Assembly: GCA_022113835.1 (NCBI GenBank)
Contig: JAILWY010000020.1
Span: 1,054,001 to 1,118,000, forward strand
From: Atopsyche davidsoni
Taxonomy: Eukaryota > Arthropoda > Insecta > Trichoptera > Hydrobiosidae
Reading direction: 5' to 3'
DNA length: 64,000 nucleotides
The position numbers were made by a program, and so were the translations under genes. Each line of letters starts with the position of its first letter. Positions within the stretch are counted from its first letter, which is position 1. Below the pieces are notes generated by a model that was not told the DNA's origin, made no database searches, and saw only the letters and a list, made by a program, of their open reading frames with translations. Below are positions 36,212 to 48,947 of this stretch, one piece after another.

Positions 36212-36302
36212 GAGGCGGTAACCCAACGGTTTAAATACAAAACGCTGTCTAACCGCAGACTTTTGGCAGAGAGGTTTCCGGTTCGATCCCCCTCCGGACC
36301 GG
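36212..36302 (+). repeat. tRNA-derived SINE head
   Basis: Box-A-like GGTAACCCAACGGTTTAAA, a CTAACCGCAGACTTTTGGCA anticodon-arm-like segment, then box B GGTTTCCGGTTCGATCCC. Box B is near-perfect but the acceptor arms do not pair well, so a SINE head is more likely than a tRNA. Confidence 0.55.
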
Positions 36303-36445
36303 TGAAACCCAAACTGCTTTACTCTTTGATCGTTTTCGATTTATACTTAAACTGCATGCGATTATCGAATTCAATGAAACCATTTCACTCGCAATTCTAA
36401 TATAATAATGTTGATCGGCGTATGCAGAAAGCTCCCTCCCCTCGG

Positions 36446-36692
36446 CACACACAGGCCTCAACAACCCAAGAAAGATATTCCCAATTTAATCCATCGAAAA
36501 TCCCATTGCCTGTATTTGCACGAGTCCTTGGGCCACAATGGCGTTCTGTATGAATGACTTAGATCTAGTATTAAATTAGTTCGGATGAGAGAGGCCTCTC
36601 GGTGTGCCGCCCCGCCATAATGGACCATTATGCCCGGCCTCCCCGCGCTCCTCGTCCTACAGCTTTTTGTGAAGACCCTCCCGGAGTTTTTT
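36446..36692. repeat. AB module scraps, both strands
   Basis: Plus strand 36446-36475 reads GCCTCAACAACCCAAGAAAG (box B). Minus strand 36655-36692 reads AAAAAACTCCGGGAGGGTCT then TCACAAAAAGCTG (box A, degenerate). Confidence 0.4.
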
Positions 36693-36712
36693 AAAGGTAA
36701 CACACCTCGAAT

Positions 36713-36722
36713 ATATATATAA

Positions 36723-36762
<40 letters not shown>
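36713..36762. repeat. AT microsatellite
   Basis: AT dinucleotides with one AAATATATT interruption. Confidence 0.95.
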
Positions 36763-36763
<1 letters not shown>

Positions 36764-36999
36764 CGGTATTCAGAGACAAGCCCGTGTGATTACCACGTGA
36801 TGGAAAATTGGCTGCATTGATCAACATTGGTTGGCCCTCTAATTACATACTTGAGGCCAATCATGATTATCTATTGACTCATGAAACTATATACAAAAAT
36901 ATTCCTTACATCAGTGAAAGAGATTAGTTGTAAACAACACTCCGCTTATGTGATACTTGAATATTTAAATATTTTGACAAAGTATATATACATAGAGTC

Positions 37000-38120
37000 T
37001 TATGTGGCTTAAGTCTATTGCGATGTTAGTTTCTGGGCACGTTTACACTAACGCTTAGTGTTTCGAGGATTACAGTTGCTGGGAAGCTGAGACGCCGTAC
37101 AGTCAAACAATTAACGTAATTACAATTAGAGCGTTTTTCCTGAGTCATGTTGACTTTTTTTTTTCGAACTGAGAAAATGTTGGTCGTGGTGAATTCTGTT
37201 TCACTGCACTATACAAAGGAGAGAATGCTATTCTATGCTGCATTACAAAATAATGGATTTATTATTTATTGCGAAAATGAGGTTATATTTATATATTTAT
37301 TCCATGTAAAGAGTCTAGAAAGCCTTGAAAAATATATATAAAATGACTGTTGATATGTTTTTGAAAAACATCAGGTATTTAAGGAACGAAAACTCGCCGT
37401 GGGATAGTTTTTTGAGAGCGTAATGGTTACACTCAGCAAAAAATAAAGTTTCCCTTACCCGAGGAGGGTTCATTGTATTAAATGAGATGATCTCGAGCTT
37501 AAATTTTCAACAGGATTCTGTTTACGCAAGAAAATTAGATCGGGAGTTTTCAATTTGATAACTTAATGACACTCGGCTCTCGGTCTGTAAACTTAAGAGG
37601 CACGATCTCGTATCCATCTACATAGTTATTAAATTCCTCTCGCGCTTGGTATTAATTAAATAGTTAAGCGATAATTTAATTAAACTTTTGAATGTTCTTT
37701 CTTATCTTCGCTGTGAAAATTTTAGCTGAAAATTTAAATTTTATTTGAAATTTCGGCCAGCACATACAAAAAAATACTAGTCTGATATTAGTAGCTTACG
37801 CAATATACTAGGATGTTTTTTATTTATATATATGTGTGTGTGTGTTTCCGTTCGTTTAGTTTATTTGTTGTTGCGGTCGACTGATATTATTTTCTGATGA
37901 CATGCAATGTACATGTAAATATAAGCGACGGCGTGCTACAACGCGGGATAGGAACAGTCTTCGGTCGCTCTATTTCTGGGTAATTAAGATAGAAAGTTAA
38001 GTCATTATGCAAATGGCGCAGAAATAGAACTTGATTTTGGAAGTTAGATTGTATGGAAATTCGACTGGTGAGCTCGCGGCGACGAGCAGAAAGGCTAAGC
38101 CGCAGTTTAATTTTACGATA
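37000..38120. other. Interval without recognised gene
   Basis: AT-rich with a short TG run at 37829-37846. No feature supported. Confidence 0.45.
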
Positions 38121-38129
38121 ATTGCATCT

Positions 38130-38205
38130 TATAACGCCGATCTTACCTGGTCCGCACCTGCTTACACGCCAGGGGGTCTCGGGATCGAGCCCAGGTAGAG
38201 AAGCA
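38130..38205 (-). repeat. tRNA-like box B inside a possible SINE
   Basis: Minus strand: CTACCTGGGCTCGATCCCGA then GACCCCCTGGCG. This matches a pol III box B with T-arm-like pairing. Box A is not clear. A long open frame of 145 codons runs through here (minus strand 37887-38324) but has no recognised domain and is probably chance. Confidence 0.35.
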
Positions 38206-38427
38206 AGAAATAAATAAAATATTTTCGTAGGTTTGGCCAGACGTTTGGTATGAGTAACAAAGTTCAAATTTCCACAGGTGTCCGAGCATTTAGTCCAAAC
38301 GGTAAACACACTTTCCCGTTTCATGCCGAGGTGCTCGAAACTCTCAAGTTTCCGATAACATCAACAGAAACGAAAGTTTTTGTTTAATTCAGTAAGTTCG
38401 CTTGGAGAGGTGAGCTTAAATGCAAAA

Positions 38428-38500
38428 AAAAATCCTGAAGATGGTCCCAACACCGAGACCAAAAGGTCTCAAGCATCGCAACACCCAAGAAATTGAACCA
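38428..38500 (+). repeat. AB module, complete copy
   Basis: CCTGAAGATGGTCCC, loop AACACC, GAGACCAAAAGGTCTC, then GCAACACCCAAGAAATTG. GGTCCC and GAGACC can pair at 5 of 6 positions. GAAAC has become CAAAAG. Confidence 0.65.
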
Positions 38501-39652
38501 ACTGTATGGAATGTGTTCAGGTGGTGTATATTGTTGTATTATTGGACGTTTCAGCTGCAGTTTCCTCTTTATTATTGCCTCTTCACAGAATCGCCAAAAG
38601 CGAAGTGGAAAATTTTATAGACGGTCCGGTTCGACTATACAGGGATGTCACAAACTCATGTAGACTTTACTTGCTCTGCAAATATTTTTCATGTATATTG
38701 CTAAAGATGAACTTGTTTACAAGTTCCCTCTCTCAATTTTTTTTTTTTTTTGATAATGAAAACATACACTCATTTATCATATGCACAGTAATGAATAAAT
38801 AACAGAAAAAATAATCAAAGAAACGACTCAAATAAAATAAATATTGAATTAATCTTTAATCTCAGACATCTGATTCCATAATTAGTTAACTAATAAGAAA
38901 ATAAGGCCACAAGAGACGATGCACCAGAAAACGTGGCTATTTTTGACAAGTAAATCTCTGGAATATGCAACATGAAAAGCACTGAAAAATTAAGGTTTTT
39001 TTGCATCTTTTTATATTTCAATACAGAAAAATTTTAAAACACATATTTTTCCAGCCAGTTTTTACGATAAGCAAATGTGCAAACCACTAAACCGCTAATC
39101 ATTTGTATCAATTAAATATATTTTTAATTTAATCATAAAATCATATAAAACAAACAAAAAAATAATCACAATACTTTAAAATTTAAATTTAAAGTCGAAG
39201 AAGTGGATATTCATTTTACATATTATGCGTTTATATCATGTACCAATTTTTTTCTTTATATATCCTAAATAAATTTGAAAGCCCAAACTTACGCAATATT
39301 TTTAAAAAAAGACAGCGAAAATTTGAAAAGCTTTGTTTTCGGGTGAATACATAAATCTTCAAAGAGAACTAAATATCTCATTATTTTTCGCCGAAATAAT
39401 TTCACAAAATATCTTTGATTTATATTTTAATTAAATTGAATATATAAAGGTGCCGCTTAAGATAATATTAATTATTAAAGGGATGCCAAAAAACAAAGCT
39501 AATATGTATTATTCTTCGATATAGAATTAAAAACAATCGACATTTATTGATTTATATTTTTGCTAGAAACATTCATGAAACCAAATCACTTGACGCTATT
39601 TTACAGAAAACTGTTTGTTTTCACGTTGCATATTTAGGTACAAACTATTTAA

Positions 39653-39656
<4 letters not shown>

Positions 39657-39684
<28 letters not shown>
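39657..39684. repeat. TA microsatellite
   Basis: About 14 TA units without interruption. Confidence 0.95.
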
Positions 39685-41826
39685 CGAGTATATCGTGTTA
39701 AACGCAAATATGATATTTTTTGTATGAGCAATGAAACCTTAAGCGAATAATACATTTTGATTATAAAAAATAAAAAAAAACTCCATTAGACACACTCTGC
39801 GTTCATTCTCGGTTGTGTTGACTTAATTGCATGCAAAATACATATTCTTTTTATCAAACAATACGCATTCTCAGACAGCGTAATGGAGTGCCTTTGAAGT
39901 AGTCTCTAATAAAAGATTTTTTAAATGTTTGCCCAGCGAATTGAAAAATCGCTGCGAAGCAAATCGAGATCCAACTTTGATCTCAAGATTTGCAAAGTCA
40001 ACAGTGAAAATAAATACAATTAACAAACAAATTTATCGCAAAGAGATATCTTTATTCGTTATTATTAGACTGGCTTTTTGTTGTATTTTTACCCACTGGG
40101 GTTTTTTTTTTTTTTTTTTGTTAATCCACGCCCACGATATCGGGAATGGCCGCTAGGGAGAGACATTCATCAAAAGCCTTCATTAACCAGTTTCACAACA
40201 AATAATAATTTACTACGAGTAGTGTGGCTTATTATACTCGTTGTTTCAATGTGGAGTAATACAAATTCAGCCGGTACGTTGTGTAGTGCATGCATGCACT
40301 TTCAACTGCAGGAACATCGTATAATCAAACAACGTAATTATTTCCGCAATCATGTTCCGGAAGTTTGCCTATTATCTGCCGAAGCGAGGGGATGCACGAA
40401 ACTTGCAATAGGGTGACCACACATACATAGCAGCACCATAATACACGAATACGTTTAACAAGCGACCAGCGATCGCGTTTTAAGAAAATAATCAACCTCA
40501 ATAATATTTTTAAAAATTGGATAAATAGCATGAGTGCCAAGTAGAAGTTTTTTTTTCAGATTCAACGAAAATAAACTTCTTTAAATAATTTTTATGGGTA
40601 TTACACCTGCGAAGGGGTTGTGTAACAATACTTTTGGGCCGTGGTGTTGGTTGTTGGCTGTTGTGCCAAAAAGGCTATTGTTCCGCTCACAATGGGCACA
40701 ACCCCGAGCGGGAGTCTCACGACTAATACAACTCGCAGCTTATTGCGTACTATCGTTTAGTGAAAGCTTTTACTCTCAGATTTATAATTTATGTTAATAA
40801 TTTATTCTATTTAAATTTATAAAAAAAAATCGTTAAAAGACTTTTCATTTCGTAATTAATTGGAAATAAATGAATTATCAAAAAAATAAAAACTTTATCA
40901 CGCCGCGGGTTTCAGATTTACAATTTATCGCAATTAATATAATAACTATTTACGATCCCCTATTTTTTGCGTTAATAAAAAAAACTACATCAACGTATTT
41001 CATATCCAATCCCTCATCCCGACGCTTCGTGCTTGTAATTTATAATATTTTATTAAAAGCTTCTATCTAACGATAAATTATTTATCTCATGCTATAATTC
41101 TTTTAATTACTTATAGATGACGTTTTCATCAATCATAAAAATAAGTCTGTTGCAATTTCTATTCTAAAACTTTTTTACTTGTTGAGTATTATTTGATTTA
41201 AAAAAACCTTTTAGCTTTTATTCACAATTCGTCGTAAATATAAACCATTAATAAATTTGTTTTATTTTTTTTTTGTTTTTAAGAAAATATCAACGAGCTA
41301 AATTTTACCATGTTTCGGCTTATGCGGGTTAATGCGGATTATCTCTTATATAAAGCCTACACTCACTTAATTAATAATTAGAAAAGTGTTTTTATTATTT
41401 TTTTAGGGTTAACTGAAAACAATTGTAATGAAAACACATCCAAAAAAAAAGGTTATATAGAAGAGGATGACTCCGCCGGTTCATACCAGTCAATTTTTAT
41501 TGAAATTTATCAAAAATAACATTTTACTAAAACTGCTCAATTAAAAAATGAGCTATTGTCTTTTAACCAAGAGTTGAATATTATGTAAATTAAATAATTA
41601 TAGACGATTTTACGATTACATAGTATAATTGGTAAACGATATATTAATAATTTTGTTAATTGTAACATGGATGCATAAGAATGAATTTTAATCGTGTACC
41701 GCAATATTGTTTTCTATTGTAATACTGGAAATAAATATATAAAATCTATACTAGAGTATATAAAAAATTGTATTATTATAAATGCTCAGGGTTGAATAAA
41801 TTGGCTGTTATTATAGAATTTCAAGC

Positions 41827-41835
<9 letters not shown>

Positions 41836-41888
<53 letters not shown>
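41836..41888. repeat. TA microsatellite
   Basis: About 26 units, uninterrupted. Confidence 0.95.
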
Positions 41889-41894
<6 letters not shown>

Positions 41895-43567
41895 CTTATA
41901 TGTATGTACGACTTTTTTCAACAGGCAAACTCTCCAGAACTTTCACATAAAAACAAATTTGAAGAACGACAAAAGGAAAAAAAAAACCCTTACTTTAAAA
42001 AAATATTAAGTTTGTCGATATTTTTTTTCAGACTGTAAAGCGAAAGCATTTATAAAGACATGATTAATTGATGATCTCCGATCCATTTGGTTATTCCATT
42101 ATATGTTTTAATAACTAAGGACTGCACTTATCATGTGATGTATGTCTCACATTGTGATCGATAATTTCAAACTTGCATGCAAGAGGCCTCGTCATGTGCA
42201 CTGGTGGAGTATGCAGTAATGTGGTATTATGAGCCATGCCCGTCTAGACTGGACGATAGCTCCGGAGTCACTGGCGCCTGCTGCCCCATGATGCACCCCA
42301 AGGCTGCTGGAGGCTGCATTGCCAGCCTTATGAATGATAAATTACGTTGGAATAAATATTCCATGCACGACTGCTGAAAATTGCCTTCTTAGCATTTTGC
42401 ATTGTTAAATGATTCTTGCCTGGATTTTCAGGTAAAAAACAGTTTTTGATGGAAAGTTAATTCTAATTAATGACCAAACGTATTTATACAGATATTAAAC
42501 ATAAAAGCACAAATGGGTATTAGATGCAAAAATATTAAATATACTACTGATCAATTTTTACGTATATGAAGTAAAATAAAACTATTGTTTATTAAAAATC
42601 AAATTCATGCATATGTATAATTGAATCTAAATCTAGTTGGTAAAAAACCATATTAAAATATGATGTTTTATTAGTCTTGCGATAAGGTTCGACTCTCCTA
42701 GCGATTTTTGTGGTAGTTTTGGAATAAGTCCTGATAATATCAATTAGTGAAATACGAATTTCATTTAACGAATCACTTGTCAGGATTAGTTCGTAGGAGT
42801 AGCAATTGTTCAATTCGTATAAATACAGGTAGTTAAATTAATCTATAATTATATTCAAATTAAAGGCACGCGTAGTGTAAGAAAATATCTTCCAGAATAA
42901 ACATACTTCTGGTTACCATTTTCAACAGCATTAGTGTATCTACATAATGTTACGTTATGTAAATCAGAACAGGCTGTTAAATTTAAATTAAATAGATACC
43001 CTTAATTGACGAGGCTGTGGGCTGTAAACAGTGGCGTGCGAGCCACACGAACAAACAGCAAATGTTTGCTTCAATATAAATTTAAGGTAATTTTAATCAT
43101 ACGTGTATTTAGTTTTCGTTTATATTTTTATACTTAAATTTATTAATAAGAGTAACGTTTCATTTACCAACCATCATAAATGTGATCGTTTACTATCATC
43201 TATAACACTGGGGCTCTGAAACTCAAAATAATCAATTATTATACAACACTTAGAAAATATTAAGATTTAGAGTCGTCTATTCCGCTCGAACGCGCCGCGA
43301 AATTCGCTTTCACAGCCATCGGAGTAACTTTTCTCCTCCACAGCCTCCGCCCTGGGCAGGCTACTTGCGGCCCCCGGCACCCCCTACAGCCTGCCACCCC
43401 AACCCCCACGCCTGTGGAGCGGAAAAGTCTCCACCGCAGCCAAACTTGTCACTGCACTTTTGCGAACTCTCGGCAGAATCGATTTTTTGAAACTTTGAGG
43501 TTTGATCCGAGTTATGAAATGTAACTGTTGGATGGTGCATCCACCACATAGAATATTTTATAAATGT

Positions 43568-43612
43568 AGCAGTCGCGTCTAGCGGAGGTCCTCATCAGGT
43601 TCAGTCGCTAAA
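43568..43612 (-). ncRNA. Degenerate hammerhead-like core
   Basis: Minus strand: CCTGATGAGGACCTCC, GCTAGACGCGAC, TGCTAC. CTGATGAG is the hammerhead core and the CTAGA-centred segment sits where stem II would be. The expected GAAA has become TGCT, so a working ribozyme is unlikely. Such relics are typical of Penelope-like elements and retrozymes, but no flanking element was recognised. Confidence 0.3.
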
Positions 43613-43924
43613 TTAAATCATCCTATCAACTTTGAACCGAGCAGCCCGGCTGTAGTAACGCGGAACGTGAGTAACTCCATCGCCAGAGCTGCACCCCACA
43701 ACGTCCATATAATTAACCCCACTGAAAGGTCACCCCAGTTGGCTCAGGGTTCGGCCCGCGCTGCCAGCGGGCGCTGGTTTTGGCCTACATGGACCCCTGA
43801 TCGCATGCAAACGGGTTACCACCCCCTCTCTCAAGAGGGAAAATCTCGCGACACTGGCTGACCTCGCCCAGTGCACCCTCACTCTATTTTATTTCAACTT
43901 AATTAAAAATGCACTAAAATTACT

Positions 43925-44285
43925 TGGTTTTATTTTTATTTCATCCCATTCTGTTGCTTGTGCATGGCTGCCATCATGTGCCCTCAACGTGTGTAAAAGA
44001 TCGGTAATAGGGTAGTGGACTTGAAATGATTGTGAAGGAATACGTAGGGGGGCTCCTGCTATTGTTTCTATAGCCTACTGCAGAAGGAGTATCAGATTTA
44101 AACGCCAGAGCCTAAACATAATAATGCTATTGGGCAGCAGCAATATAAAACTGCAATATAGAAGGACTCGGGGACCCACTACACTATTTTCTCCTTAAAA
44201 AAACCATGAACACTGGTTCAGCAAGAGTATATGCACAGTGAAATGGTTGCCAACCTCCTATGAGGAGAAGCACATGATAAAGATA
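43925..44285 (-). mobile_element. LINE 3' UTR copy, antisense
   Basis: Minus-strand order: GAGGTTGGCAACCATTTCAC, CTGTGCATATACTC, CCAGTGTTCATGG, AAAATAGTGTAGTGGGTCCC, CAGCAGCAATATAAAACTGC (reverse sense), GGCGTTTAAATCTGA, AGTCCACTACC, ACAGAATGGG, then an A-rich tail. It is the longest of the 3' UTR copies, collinear with 8590-8832, and carries a ~30-base extra segment near 44050. Confidence 0.65.
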
Positions 44286-44664
44286 AAAATTACTTCTAAC
44301 ATTACTATTTTATTGCTTCAACAAACAACAAGTATTAATACATAACAGACAAATTCTAAAATAGCTTGAAATTAAAAAAAAAAAAGTAATGCATATATTG
44401 GCTTGCACGCCACTGGCATCTTTTACTGCATGATAAACCATTGGTTGTAAAACGAACACTTGTATCAAAAAAATACCTGCGAACTTGAGAAAAATCCATC
44501 TGGGTCGTAAAGCAAAGAAACCAGAGTCAATAAAAATATATTTATCTTTACGGTTTCCGGATAGCAATTTTGGTTTATGCCGTCCGATATATATTTAGCC
44601 GATATTTCTAACAACAAAAAAAACCGTGCGATACTTTGTGAAAAAATTTTCCATTACAATAAAT

Positions 44665-44965
44665 GCTTTTACAGTGTCTAAAAAGATTTTCGTTAGAGAT
44701 CTTCGGTTTGGACATCGATCATTTATAATTTCAGAAGTTATCTGAAACTTATCTTGTGAAATAAAGGTTATCTTTTACAGTGTCGCTGTTCCGTGATATT
44801 TTTTAATTAGCAAATCTAAAAAACAATGAACTCTGACATTAAATTCCCTTACAGCCTCTGAAACGACCTTTTCTAGAGAATTTTGGTTGAAAAATCAATT
44901 ATGTATGATTTCAGGGGTTGTTTGAAACTCGCACCTTGAAAATAAAGTTTTCTTTTAGTTTCGTT
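44665..44965 (+). repeat. Two diverged tandem units of about 180 bp
   Basis: Units start at TTACAGTGTCT (about 44670) and TTACAGCCTCT (about 44850). Both continue with a TAGAGA word, a GGTTTGGACATC or GGTTGAAAAATC word, ATGATTTCAG-like, TTGAAACT and AATAAAG blocks. Divergence is high. Confidence 0.45.
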
Positions 44966-45491
44966 CATATAATTATTTATAAATTCAGTGCGCAGTTTCA
45001 AATGCTTTTGGATCAACAGGATTTCTATATAATACAATTTTTTCTTATCAATTATTTCGTCGTGTCTTCTCTTGCATACGAAAATGGACTATAATATTTT
45101 CTTGGTAAAATACTAAATAAAATAATACTTTACCTAGAATATATAAAGCATTTGGTATCCAAAATATATTGTGTTATATTTTATGATAGATCTGTATATT
45201 TTACAGATATCATATTATTTATTAAATAATATTCTTACTTCATTTCACAATTTTAGATTATCGTAGCGTTAAAATATCCAATCCATGTGCGTAGAAAATG
45301 TGAACAAAACCACTAAGAGAATTTCATATTCTTTCAAATAACTAATTTTATAATTTAAATGGAAAAGTGTACTCAACTAAAAATATTTCCGTTTTAAATA
45401 TAAAGGAAGGTATTTTATTTTAAGCAGGTATATTTCAATCTTCAATCTAGATTATTCGTTGCAATTTTAAAACGATTACATATAATAATGA

Positions 45492-45560
45492 ACGCCGTCG
45501 AGTCGGCAACGTTTTCATAATCCAATGCCCGATTCGATTCCCGGCGGTCCATTTCGGAGG
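45492..45560 (+). repeat. tRNA-like SINE fragment
   Basis: GTCGAGTCGGCAACG upstream of box B CGATTCGATTCCCGGCGGT. Only the 3' half is tRNA-like; box A is weak. Confidence 0.35.
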
Positions 45561-45908
45561 TAGTGGATCCTCACAGTTACATTCTAAAATTAAACCTTCT
45601 AGCTGATTAAAGCCTTTCAAAATATTATGTAAATTGCAAAACCCCCTCCCCATTGCCACCCTCGCTCGTCTGTCGCACTTTTCAAGTTGACGGGGGAGTG
45701 CTGCGAATACTGAAATCGCGAATTAATGTGATGTTTCATAATCTGAAAGACAATCCACTCTAGTGACGAATCAAAACCACCCTCGGAGACAAGTCGCAAG
45801 ACAGACGCCGAGTACGTATATATATAACACATACGGTTTCTCTTTTAAAGCTATCAAATTATGTTACATAGTGTATTCGTAAATCTTTAAATAAATATAT
45901 TATTTGTA

Positions 45909-46950
45909 TTAGGTGTACAACTAGGTTAAAAAGGATTTTCAAGACAAGACGTTACTAGTATTAAATCGAAACGGACATTGTTGCACCTAACTTCATTTTA
46001 TAACCCCATCATTAGGCTTTCTTTTTCATTATGTGTCATTTCGCTGAAGTGGAAACAATTTAGATTTTATGTCAACTTGTGTGCCAACATAGCACAATTT
46101 GCGGGAAAGCTTACTTTTCTGCTTCCATTTGAAGAATCGGAAAGCTGCAAGAAACTTACTGGGAACATGCTCCATCGATTTCCATGTGTAAATTTTAGTA
46201 TAAACGTTTTAGAAGTGGTGATTTTAATACCAATGACAAAGAGCGCGAAGGGTGGCCAGAAAAGTTTGAGGATGCCGAATTGGATGAAGACTCGTGCAAA
46301 ACGCAAAAATATTGAGAGTAACTCAACAAGTCATATCCGTTTGCTTAAAACCCATCGAAATGGTTCAAAAAGTAGGATATTGGGTGCCGTATGAATTGAA
46401 GACGAGAGACGTCGAACGCCGTTTTTTTTACTTGTGAACAGCTGCTCCAATGACAAAAAAAGGGTTTTTTGCATCGTATTGTGACTGATGACGAACAATG
46501 GATTCATACGATAACCCCAAGCGCAAAAAATCATGGGGACTGCCTGGCCATACGCCAAAATCAATGCCAAAGCCGAATATGCACGGTGGAAAGGTCATGC
46601 TCTGCATTCGGTGAGACAAATTGGGCGTGGTGTACTATGACCTGCTACCACCAAGTGAAACCATCACAAGGTAACTTTACCAAACTCAATTGATGCGTTT
46701 GAGCCGAGCACTGCGGGAAAAACAGCCACAATACGAGGAGAGGCACGACAAGGTAATTTTGCAACATGACAACGCAGCCAGTCAAAACATACCTTGAAAC
46801 GATAAAATGGGAAGTCTTACCCCACCCGCCATATAGCCCAGACATTGCTCCTTCCAATTACCATTTGTTTTCGTCGATGACGCAGGCTCTTAGTCGTACA
46901 GCTAATAGAATGGGCATCTTCTCTCCCAATCTAAAAACCCGTATGCATCA
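45909..46950 (+). pseudogene. Mariner-family transposon, degraded transposase
   Basis: Starts TTAGGTGTACAACTAGG. Across three frames it encodes a collinear mariner transposase: NTNDKEREGW-like and FEDAELDEDSC near 46220-46300, VTQQVISVCLKPIEMVQK and WVPYELKTRDVERR near 46320-46420. RIVTDDEQWIH at about 46480 holds the first catalytic Asp. ILQHDNA at 46760 holds the second. HPPYSPDIAPSNYHLF at 46825-46870 holds the third, about 34 residues on, the mariner D,D34D pattern. Several frameshifts and an internal gap kill it. It is truncated after SSMTQAL, so no 3' inverted end is present. Confidence 0.9.
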
Positions 46951-46984
46951 GTTGACTTATTCAAGCAAGGTCTATTGTCTAACT

Positions 46985-47115
46985 ACTAGGGGTTGAGGGT
47001 GTAAATCAAGTACTCTGAGTTCGAGTCTGTTTGTGGGCACAGAGTGAATCACACGGACAATACTCACAAGAGCTCACAGAGCCGCCAGACCGCAAGGCTT
47101 TCAGGCCGTCGAGCA
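46985..47115 (+). repeat. Possible SINE inserted after the mariner break
   Basis: GGGGTTGAGGGTG upstream of TGAGTTCGAGTCTGTTTG (box-B-like), followed by a GC-richer tail with GCCGCCAGACCGCAAGGC. Box A is weak. Its start roughly coincides with the point where mariner similarity ends. Confidence 0.25.
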
Positions 47116-47680
47116 GACGCTTTAGAAAATTAATTCAGATACCAAAAAACAATCTATAATTTATATATACACATGTGTGTGTATGTCTACATATTTATAC
47201 ATTGATAACAAAACATATTGCAAACACAATAACCACTTCGTCTGTATTTACTATCGCTCAATATTGTTAAGATATTCATGGTTGTTTTTAAAATAGATTC
47301 TAGCAAGATCTCCGAGATTTTCAAGTAGCCAGTCTTGTTTCTTTGTGCATTGAGTGGATCTAACTGTTTAATAAAGCATTCAAATCCATTACCGATACAC
47401 AAGATAAATACACTCTACTATTTGGAACTGCTCCAAAAACTGTTATCCGATAGACAATATTTAATGTACTCACTTAAGATACGGTTGTTATTTGAACAGC
47501 AATCAATTACCATTATCTCGTTTTCGGCGAGTTTATTTGCCACCCACGACTGACTGTCGGCTTCGATTCTCGACTTAACAGTCGATTCCCAAACTGACGA
47601 TCCTCGCACGTTTTATTTTTGATAAAAACTATTGTAAAAAAATTAATCTTGCATACTTAAACAATAAATATTCATTATTA

Positions 47681-47716
47681 GGTTTTGCTGTCGAGGCCAT
47701 CTCCGGGGATCTAAGA
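47681..47716 (-). repeat. AB module, box A
   Basis: Minus strand: GATCCCCGGAGATGGCC, TCGACAGCAAAACC. No box B follows. Confidence 0.45.
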
Positions 47717-47719
47717 CAC

Positions 47720-48560
47720 CTGAGGAAAATCATAGTAAAAAAACCTTTTACAATATTTAATATTTCATCTGCTTGAAGATTTTACAGAACAGTATACTTT
47801 ATTGATTATCTGGCCTCGACTGTCTTACGTTTACATAATCATATATATATTTTTTTACTCGAGGTTTTTGCTACGCGTACTTCGAATTATAAAATAAACA
47901 GTTTGTTTCCGATTTGACTCATTTGTATTCATTTCAAAATTATAACACTCGCCTCCAGAGGCTCGGAGAGGGAGCAAAAAATATTTAACAAAATTTTAAA
48001 TTTCATTTTGCATCGTTTCGCCATTAGTGCGCCAACAATTAGACATTCGCAAGCGCGGGAAACAATATTCAAAAAATCCGTTTAAATTTCGAACGCCGCT
48101 TCCGAATTCAAATTTGATTGTCCGCCATCTTGCGGAGCCGCCCCTCGGGAGGCGCGCCCCTGACTTTTCATTATTTTTCAAATTGATAGTCCTATTGACA
48201 ATCGACTACTCAAACCTTGAGCTCAAAGGTTATATTTGATATTTTTATTTATACTACATCGATAATAATATGAAAACAATTTTAATGTTACTCCGCCGCA
48301 TGCAAAAAGGAATGAAATAAAAAAACAATAAAATCTAACGTCATTTTATTTTGATGAGCCGAAAAGCCTCGCCGGAGCGAATGGTGTTTTAATTCAAAAG
48401 GAAAAAGACGCGTTCCGGAAGCACTCCATTTTTAAAAATATGATTTCAAAAAGAGAACGTTTCTTTTTTATTAAAGTGAAACATTAGAAATGTCAGGCCA
48501 TAAATTGCAACAAATAGAAGGGAGGGCATAATTAGCGGATCCTCGGAATGAAACAAAACT
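47720..48560. other. Interval without recognised gene
   Basis: No feature supported; a GC-richer patch at 48105-48160 shows no recognisable coding. Confidence 0.45.
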
Positions 48561-48564
48561 TCAG

Positions 48565-48615
48565 AGGGGGGTGGGGGTGGTGGTGGGTGGCGGGGGGAGG
48601 AGGAGGGGGGGGATG
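48565..48615 (+). repeat. G-rich tract, G-quadruplex potential
   Basis: Many runs of 3 to 8 G separated by T, TGGT or A over 50 bases. A comparable G-rich patch occurs at 35056-35101. Confidence 0.8.
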
Positions 48616-48947
48616 GAAACGGCATTTCTTTTGTGGAATTTCCGCCACAATGGCCGCGCTAATCTTGCTGAAGAATTAAAAACTTGTTTTTTTTTTTTTT
48701 TTCATAGTCTGTATTTCCAGCGCCAGGGCGCTGCCCCGAAAGAGTCGGATCCGTTTTTTCCACATTTTAACCTTTGATTAAATTATCATCCCTTCGTTTT
48801 GACAGTCGCAATCTACTTTATAAATAATTAAAATTAACCATTGAACTTACATCTTTATTCAGAAGTATAAGATACTATGACGTATGGCTATATGTATGTG
48901 TGTGTGTGTGTTTTACCAAAAATCAGAGAAGGTTTTATGAGAAATTT

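Larger units (their letters stand above)
38505..43560. other. Long AT-rich interval, no gene recognised
   Basis: Contains TA microsatellites at 39657-39684 and 41836-41888 and a lone box-A-like GCGGTTTAGTGGTTTGC on the minus strand near 39085. No coding exon, RNA gene or other repeat-family member supported. Confidence 0.45.

Noticed and set aside
36212..36302. Functional tRNA gene
   Set aside because: Box B is excellent but D-arm and acceptor pairing fail.
37887..38324. 145-codon minus-strand open frame with a WTKCSDTCGN stretch resembling a thrombospondin type 1 start
   Set aside because: Only one short motif matches, no disulfide pattern follows, and a tRNA-like box B lies inside; more likely repeat-derived chance.
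46985..46996. End of the mariner transposase reading frame
   Set aside because: Similarity to the family stops at about 46950; the open frame beyond is unrelated sequence.
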